A stretch of 64,000 nucleotides of DNA from JBBQLG01 sp964251665. GTDB taxonomy: Bacteria > Bacteroidota > Bacteroidia > Cytophagales > Spirosomataceae. Shown piece by piece: positions 59,488-64,000 of this stretch. The DNA lies in assembly GCA_964251665.1 (NCBI GenBank), contig CAXUKO010000005.1:1-64000 (forward strand), given 5' to 3'. Under the pieces are notes generated by a model that was given only the letters and a program-made list of their open reading frames with translations, did not search any database and was not told the origin of the DNA. Position numbers and translations under genes: made by a program. Numbering within the stretch: position 1 is the first letter of the stretch; each line of letters begins with the position of its first letter.

Positions 59488-60612
59488 ATGGCTAAACGAC
59501 GCCACCGCATTTCAACTAAAAGTGTGGGCACTCCGCCCGGTACGCTGACCTACGTAGGGCAGGAAATCGAACATGCCACCCATGTTACACGGATTGAATT
59601 TGCCGATACAAACGTGAATATTGACGATTCGGGCCGGTTAAGCAGCTGCCAGTTGCCCGGCACCAATGCGCCACGCATTACCTGGATTGATGTAGATGGT
59701 ATTCACGAACCTCAGGTGGTGGCTACCATCGGGCGGCAGTTCCGCCTGCACCCGCTGCTACTCGAAGATGTGGTTAACTCGGAGCAGAAACCCAAGATTG
59801 ATTTCTACGACGAAAGCCCGATGAGCCAGCCGGGCACCTCCGATACGACTGACACCAGCACGGTGCTATTCGTAACCATGAAAATGTTGCACCATAACGC
59901 ACAGAGTCAGGAGATTGATGCCGAACACATTAGTCTGGTACTGGGCGAGAAGTTCCTGATTTCGTTTCAGGAGGAGCGCACGGCCGACATTTTCGAGCCC
60001 ATTCTGGACCGTATCCGGGCGGCTACCGGCAGAACCCGTAAAAACGGAGCCGACTACCTGCTCTATGCCCTGATGGACCTGATTGTCGATAATTATTTCC
60101 TGGTGCTCGAACGCATCGGCGACTCGCTCGACTCAATTGAAGATGCTGTCATTCAGAACAGGGCCACTCAGGATACCCTCTCCCAGATATACAGTCTGAG
60201 ACGTGAGGTTACCTTCATGCGCCGGGTGATCTGGCCCTTACGCGATGTGCTCGGGGCGATGCTCCGCGAAGAATCGTCGCTGATTACGAAGCCGACCATA
60301 CCGTTTCTGCGTGACTTACTGGACCATATCAATCAACTTATCGAAACCCTCGACGCCTACCGCGAATTAACTACCGGGTTAGTTGATATTTACCTGTCCA
60401 CGGCCAGTAACCGCATGAACTCGGTGATGAAGACGCTCACCGTTTTTTCGGCCATTTTCATGCCGCTGACGTTTATTGTGGGCGTCTATGGCATGAATTT
60501 CGAAAACATGCCCGAGCTACATACCCACGATGGGTACTTTGTGGTCTGGGGCGTCATGGCCGTGATAACCGTTGGTATGCTCTTGTATTTCCGTCGCCGT
60601 GGCTGGATTTAA
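59488..60612 (+). CDS. corA: Magnesium/cobalt transporter CorA
   Basis: The 374-residue pentameric channel protein has a cytoplasmic N-terminal alpha/beta domain (ITWIDVDGIHEPQVV, LHPLLLEDVVNSEQKPKIDFYDE) and a long helical stalk. Two C-terminal helices carry the selectivity motif GMN in VGVYGMNFENMPE. It moves Mg2+ (also Co2+, Ni2+) across the inner membrane. The ATG at 59488 is chosen over an in-frame TTG at 59464. The next gene starts 24 bp after its stop, so the two may share a transcript. Confidence 0.94.
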   Translation: MAKRRHRISTKSVGTPPGTLTYVGQEIEHATHVTRIEFADTNVNIDDSGRLSSCQLPGTNAPRITWIDVDGIHEPQVVATIGRQFRLHPLLLEDVVNSEQKPKIDFYDESPMSQPGTSDTTDTSTVLFVTMKMLHHNAQSQEIDAEHISLVLGEKFLISFQEERTADIFEPILDRIRAATGRTRKNGADYLLYALMDLIVDNYFLVLERIGDSLDSIEDAVIQNRATQDTLSQIYSLRREVTFMRRVIWPLRDVLGAMLREESSLITKPTIPFLRDLLDHINQLIETLDAYRELTTGLVDIYLSTASNRMNSVMKTLTVFSAIFMPLTFIVGVYGMNFENMPELHTHDGYFVVWGVMAVITVGMLLYFRRRGWI

Positions 60613-60636
60613 GCGACCCGACAGTTCATTTGTACT

Positions 60637-63066
60637 ATGACAACCGAAACCTTACCCCGCCTGGCCACCAACTGGCTAACCGATAGTCGACAGGCCCTTG
60701 GCAACCCGGCGGATACTCTTTTCTTTGCCCTCCGGGGTGAACACCACGACGGGCATGACTTCATCGCTGACCTGTATCAGAAAGGCGTCCGGCAATTTGT
60801 TATCGAACAACCGGGTCAGCAGTCGGTCGTCAACCCGGCCGACTACCCGAACGCTTATTTCCTGACTGTCGACAGCCCGTTAAAAACCTTACAGCAACTG
60901 GCCGCTGCCCATCGTCGGCAGTTCGATATTCCCGTTATTGGCATCACCGGCAGCAACGGCAAAACCATCGTAAAAGAGTGGCTGGCGCAGTTGCTGAGTG
61001 GTGAGTATGCCGTGGCCAAAAGCCCGAAAAGTTATAACTCGCAGTTGGGCGTTCCGCTGTCGGTGCATCAGCTGAATGAACGGCATACGCTGGGTATTTT
61101 TGAAGCGGGTATTTCCAGACCGCACGAGATGAGTGCGCTACAGGCCATTATTCAGCCGACCATTGGCATTTTCACGAACACCGGTCCGGCGCACGACGAA
61201 GGTTTTAAGACGCATCGGCAGAAAGTGGCCGAGAAGCTCCGGCTCTTCACCAGTGTGGAAACCCTCATTTACTGCGCCGACTACGCCGACATCAACGAAG
61301 AAGTAAACCTGTTGCTACGGGCAGTTAATCCGGCGGTTCACCTCATCACCTGGTCGGTGCAGGGCCGCGATACGGTCTATACCGCCAGGAAGCAGGGAGA
61401 TCAGCTTACTCTCTCGACCGAAGCGGGTAGCTGGCAGGTAACGCTTCCCTTCACCGACCCGGCCTCGGTCGAAAACCTGACGCACTGCCTGGTTACACTA
61501 CTGACGCTGGGTATCACGAACCAGACTGTTTTGCAAAACCGGCTGAACCGGCTGCGCCCTGTATCGATGCGGCTGGAGTTGAAAGAGGGCATCAACAACA
61601 GCGTTGTCATTGATGATTCGTACAATAACGATGTGGCTGGTCTTCAGTTAGCCCTGAATTTCCTGAATCAGCAGACGAACCGGGCGCGGAAGGTAGTAAT
61701 CCTGTCGGATGTGCTGCAATCGGGACAGGACGAACCTGAACTTTACGAAACCATTGCCCGATTGATCCGCGACCAAGCCGTTGATCAGTTGATTGGCATT
61801 GGCGCGCTTATCAGCCGTAATGCACGCTTGTTTCCCGCGAACAGCCGCTTTTTTACTGATACGGATGAGTTTCTGGCCAGTAACTTCACCGATCTGTTTC
61901 GCGACAGCGCCGTTTTGGTGAAGGGTGCCCGGCCGTTTGCTTTCGAACGGATTGTGAACCGGCTGCAGCGCAAAGTACACGGCACAGTACTCGAGATTAA
62001 CCTTGATGCCCTGACCCAGAACCTGAATTACTACCGCGAAAAAGTAGGCTCGTCGGTCAAAATTATGGTGATGGTAAAGGCGTTTGCGTATGGCAGCGGT
62101 AGCGCCGAAGTGGCTCAACTCCTTCAGTTTCACCGGGTCGATTACCTGGCGGTGGCCTATGTTGATGAAGGAGTGTCACTTCGGCAAAACGGTATTACAC
62201 TGCCCATTATGGTTATGAATCCCGCGCCCGAAACGTTTGCGACGCTGCTGGAATTTAAGCTGGAACCCGAAATTTACAGCTGGCGGCTGCTTCAGGAGTT
62301 TAGTGCTTTTGTGGGCCAACGGCCGCACCTGATCCACCTCAAGCTCGATACGGGTATGCACCGGCTGGGGTTTCTGCCCGAGGAATTACCGGCGGTGATT
62401 GAGGCATTAAACGCCCTGCCAAACCTGACTGTGGCTACAGTATTCAGCCATTTGGTTGGTGCCGATGAAAGCCGGTTTAATGACTTTTCGCGGCAGCAAT
62501 ACGAGCAATTTCTCGCCGGGGCAGCCGTATTGGAAACCGGACTTGGCTACCGCCCAACGCGGCATCTGCTCAATTCGGCGGGTATTGTGCGCTTCCCGGA
62601 TTTCAAACTTGATATGGTTCGGGTCGGCATTGGGTTATACGGGGTTGAGTCGAGTCGGCTGGAGCCGGGACAGGTTCGGCCGGTGGGTACGCTGAAAACG
62701 GCCGTTAGTCAGGTTAAAACGGTTCGGGCTGGGGATAGCGTGGGGTATAGCCGCAGCGGCCAACTCACGCAGGACGCCCGTATTGCCACGCTGGCTATTG
62801 GCTACGCGGATGGCTACGACCGCCGGTTAGGTAACGGAGTTGGTGCCGTCAGCATCAATGGCACGCTATGCCCTACGGTTGGCAACATTTGCATGGATAT
62901 GACGATGGTTGATGTGACAAACGCTGTTTGCGAAGAAGGCGACACCGCTGTCATTTTCAGCGATCAGCTTTCCATCAGCGACTTAGCCAGCCGCATTGGT
63001 ACCATCCCCTACGAAATCCTGACGGGCGTCAGCGAGCGGGTGAAGCGGGTGTTTTTTACGGAGTAA
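60637..63066 (+). CDS. MurF - alanine racemase bifunctional fusion
   Basis: The 809-residue fusion joins UDP-MurNAc-tripeptide:D-Ala-D-Ala ligase and alanine racemase, an arrangement known in Bacteroidota. The MurF half (residues about 1-440) has the ATP P-loop GITGSNGKTIVKEW, the segments SPKSYNSQLGVPLSV and IFEAGISRPHEM, and VVIDDSYNNDV. The Alr half (about 445-809) has the PLP-lysine segment VMVKAFAYGSG, HLKLDTGMHRLGF and the catalytic-Tyr loop VGYSRSG. The usual racemase motif VKANAYGHG differs at Asn-to-Phe and His-to-Ser. Coupling D-Ala supply with its use is inferred. Confidence 0.93.
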   Translation: MTTETLPRLATNWLTDSRQALGNPADTLFFALRGEHHDGHDFIADLYQKGVRQFVIEQPGQQSVVNPADYPNAYFLTVDSPLKTLQQLAAAHRRQFDIPVIGITGSNGKTIVKEWLAQLLSGEYAVAKSPKSYNSQLGVPLSVHQLNERHTLGIFEAGISRPHEMSALQAIIQPTIGIFTNTGPAHDEGFKTHRQKVAEKLRLFTSVETLIYCADYADINEEVNLLLRAVNPAVHLITWSVQGRDTVYTARKQGDQLTLSTEAGSWQVTLPFTDPASVENLTHCLVTLLTLGITNQTVLQNRLNRLRPVSMRLELKEGINNSVVIDDSYNNDVAGLQLALNFLNQQTNRARKVVILSDVLQSGQDEPELYETIARLIRDQAVDQLIGIGALISRNARLFPANSRFFTDTDEFLASNFTDLFRDSAVLVKGARPFAFERIVNRLQRKVHGTVLEINLDALTQNLNYYREKVGSSVKIMVMVKAFAYGSGSAEVAQLLQFHRVDYLAVAYVDEGVSLRQNGITLPIMVMNPAPETFATLLEFKLEPEIYSWRLLQEFSAFVGQRPHLIHLKLDTGMHRLGFLPEELPAVIEALNALPNLTVATVFSHLVGADESRFNDFSRQQYEQFLAGAAVLETGLGYRPTRHLLNSAGIVRFPDFKLDMVRVGIGLYGVESSRLEPGQVRPVGTLKTAVSQVKTVRAGDSVGYSRSGQLTQDARIATLAIGYADGYDRRLGNGVGAVSINGTLCPTVGNICMDMTMVDVTNAVCEEGDTAVIFSDQLSISDLASRIGTIPYEILTGVSERVKRVFFTE

Positions 63067-63079
63067 AGTCGGCAAGTGG

Positions 63080-63149
63080 CTGCGCCTAAGTTGGTAAGTC
63101 AGTAAGTAGCGCTCTTTTAACACTTACTGACTTATTAACCTGGGCGCAG
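63080..63149. repeat. Long inverted repeat, GGTAAGTC family
   Basis: The arms 63080-63107 and 63122-63149 are complementary at most of 28 positions. The outer parts CTGCGCC/GGGCGCAG and inner parts AAGTCAGTAAGT/ACTTACTGACTT pair exactly. The words match the repeat at 14283-14355. It lies between convergent genes and probably ends both transcripts. Confidence 0.65.
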
Positions 63150-63166
63150 ACACTTACCTGACTTCC

Positions 63167-63850
63167 TCACTGCGGTTTTTTCAGCCGGACGGCTTCAGCG
63201 GCTTTACGACGATTTTCAAGATCGGCCTGGGTCGTAGTCTGCTCGGTTTTGTTGGTTTCGGTGTCTTTGGTCAGTTGCTCCAGTTCTTTAGCGTTGTCGT
63301 CCAGACGTCTGAGCAGGGTTTCCTTTTCCTTCTTGTTCCGCTCAATGTCGCGCTGGAGCCGTTCGCCGGTTTTCACCGCCTTCTGGTAGCTTTTGTCGGC
63401 ATCGGCCTGTAGTCCCTCCGCATCGCGCACCTGCTGATTGTACTGCGCCGTCGTAGCGAACTCACTCAGCATTTTTTCAGCGGCCGCGTATTTATCGCTG
63501 CCCGCCGTAATAAACGTACCGTTTCCCAGGTCGAACGCCGTAAAGATGGTAGCCGAATTTCGCGACCGGTCTACGGTTGACATCAGATTGATCGGCTCGG
63601 CTGAGAGCGCCGGAATGTAGGCCGTTGCTACTTTATATGTACCGCGCGAGTTCGTCACCTTACCGTATGACTTCAGTTGTTCGGCCCAGTCTTTCTCAGC
63701 CTGTTTCCCCTCAATAGGTACGGTCAGTGTCAGGCCCGGCACCTTATTTTTGTCAATCGTCTGCTCGCCCGCCGTAACGGCCTGAGCGCTGGCAGTAAGA
63801 CCACTGACAAACAGGCCAATGGCTGCAAGTAATATGTGTTGTACTTTCAT
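63167..63850 (-). CDS. Exported coiled-coil protein, unknown
   Basis: The 227-residue protein has a signal peptide (LLAAIGLFVSGLTASAQA). The first half is compact (LTVPIEGKQAEKDWAEQLKSYGKV, IFTAFDLGNGTFITAG). Residues about 130-225 are a continuous coiled coil of Lys/Glu/Gln-rich heptads (SYQKAVKTGERLQRDIERNKKEKETLLRRL). No family is recognised. It is probably periplasmic. It is the last complete gene of the window. Confidence 0.65.
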   Translation of the reverse strand: MKVQHILLAAIGLFVSGLTASAQAVTAGEQTIDKNKVPGLTLTVPIEGKQAEKDWAEQLKSYGKVTNSRGTYKVATAYIPALSAEPINLMSTVDRSRNSATIFTAFDLGNGTFITAGSDKYAAAEKMLSEFATTAQYNQQVRDAEGLQADADKSYQKAVKTGERLQRDIERNKKEKETLLRRLDDNAKELEQLTKDTETNKTEQTTTQADLENRRKAAEAVRLKKPQ

Positions 63851-63917
63851 ACTATGGATGGGTAATACTATTCAGTGATAATCAACTGTGAACCGTTTTT
63901 GTCGGCCAAACAGTTCG

Positions 63918-64000
63918 TTACGCCACCGATTTCCGAGTGACCAACAGCCGTTTATCGCCATTGAGCAGGGTCGTTGCCAGCATATACACCGAACCGCCCT
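63918..64000 (-). CDS. C-terminal end of a gene truncated by the window edge
   Basis: On the minus strand an open frame enters at the right edge and ends with TAA at 63918-63920. Its last residues read SVYMLATTLLNGDKRLLVT and four to five more. Composition is protein-like, and the frame precedes the coiled-coil gene on the same strand, but nothing identifies the product. Confidence 0.4.
   Translation of the reverse strand, partial: GGSVYMLATTLLNGDKRLLVTRKSVA

Overview
The window reads as a chromosomal segment of a Bacteroidota (Cytophagales) bacterium, most like Spirosoma and relatives; this placement is inferred from gene content. The pointers are a protein with a type IX secretion sorting tail, a MurF-alanine racemase fusion, DUF4403, DUF4105, PepSY-like and YfiT-type proteins, start codons without Shine-Dalgarno sequences, promoters of the TTG-N21-TAnnTTTG type, moderately high GC, and many long intergenic hairpins. 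No transposase, integrase, phage gene, CRISPR array or rRNA was seen.

Layout. 1-8 kb: the 5' part of a tRNA-Val, an MFS exporter, a small lipoprotein, a secreted T9SS protein, a DUF255 protein, ruvC, a candidate 6S-like RNA (about 6565-6794) and an M48 protease. 8-14 kb: an operon-like run (flippase-like membrane protein, GT2, polysaccharide deacetylase, GT2, TatD), then a type I asparaginase and a tRNA cluster (Ser-CGA, Ser-GGA, Pro-TGG). 14.6-20 kb: envelope and small hypothetical proteins, an SDR and a sugar/ureide-type permease.

20.3-32.4 kb is the most distinctive block. Six genes on one strand encode two pairs of planctomycete-type cytochrome (DUF1549/DUF1553) plus Tat-exported DUF1501 protein. 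Between the pairs lie a Tat-exported beta-propeller and a membrane DUF2231-cytochrome c-leucine-rich-repeat fusion. All six look exported or membrane-bound, and three carry CxxCH haem motifs, so an undescribed periplasmic redox/hydrolase system is likely. Its substrate cannot be read from the sequence.

32.5-43.4 kb: GAF protein, aldo/keto reductase, a Tat-exported NIF3-like protein, a carboxypeptidase-regulatory-like protein, a four-repeat PepSY-like protein, a two-component system with an upstream secreted protein, a radical SAM protein, pgeF and small proteins. Tandem CTTAA boxes resembling PmrA boxes lie in both divergent promoter regions flanking this regulatory module.

43.4-64 kb is mostly housekeeping: acyl-CoA dehydrogenase, a UDP-xylose pair (ugd, uxs), pyrH-frr, a biotin carrier subunit, pterin dehydratase, rsmI, an inositol-phosphatase family enzyme, a YfiT-type transferase, a 48-residue FeoB-associated-type Cys-rich peptide, DUF4403, an AlkA-type glycosylase, corA, murF-alr and a coiled-coil protein. 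At the right edge is the end of another gene. Several families of long inverted repeats sit between genes throughout, some within 2-25 bp of a downstream start codon.
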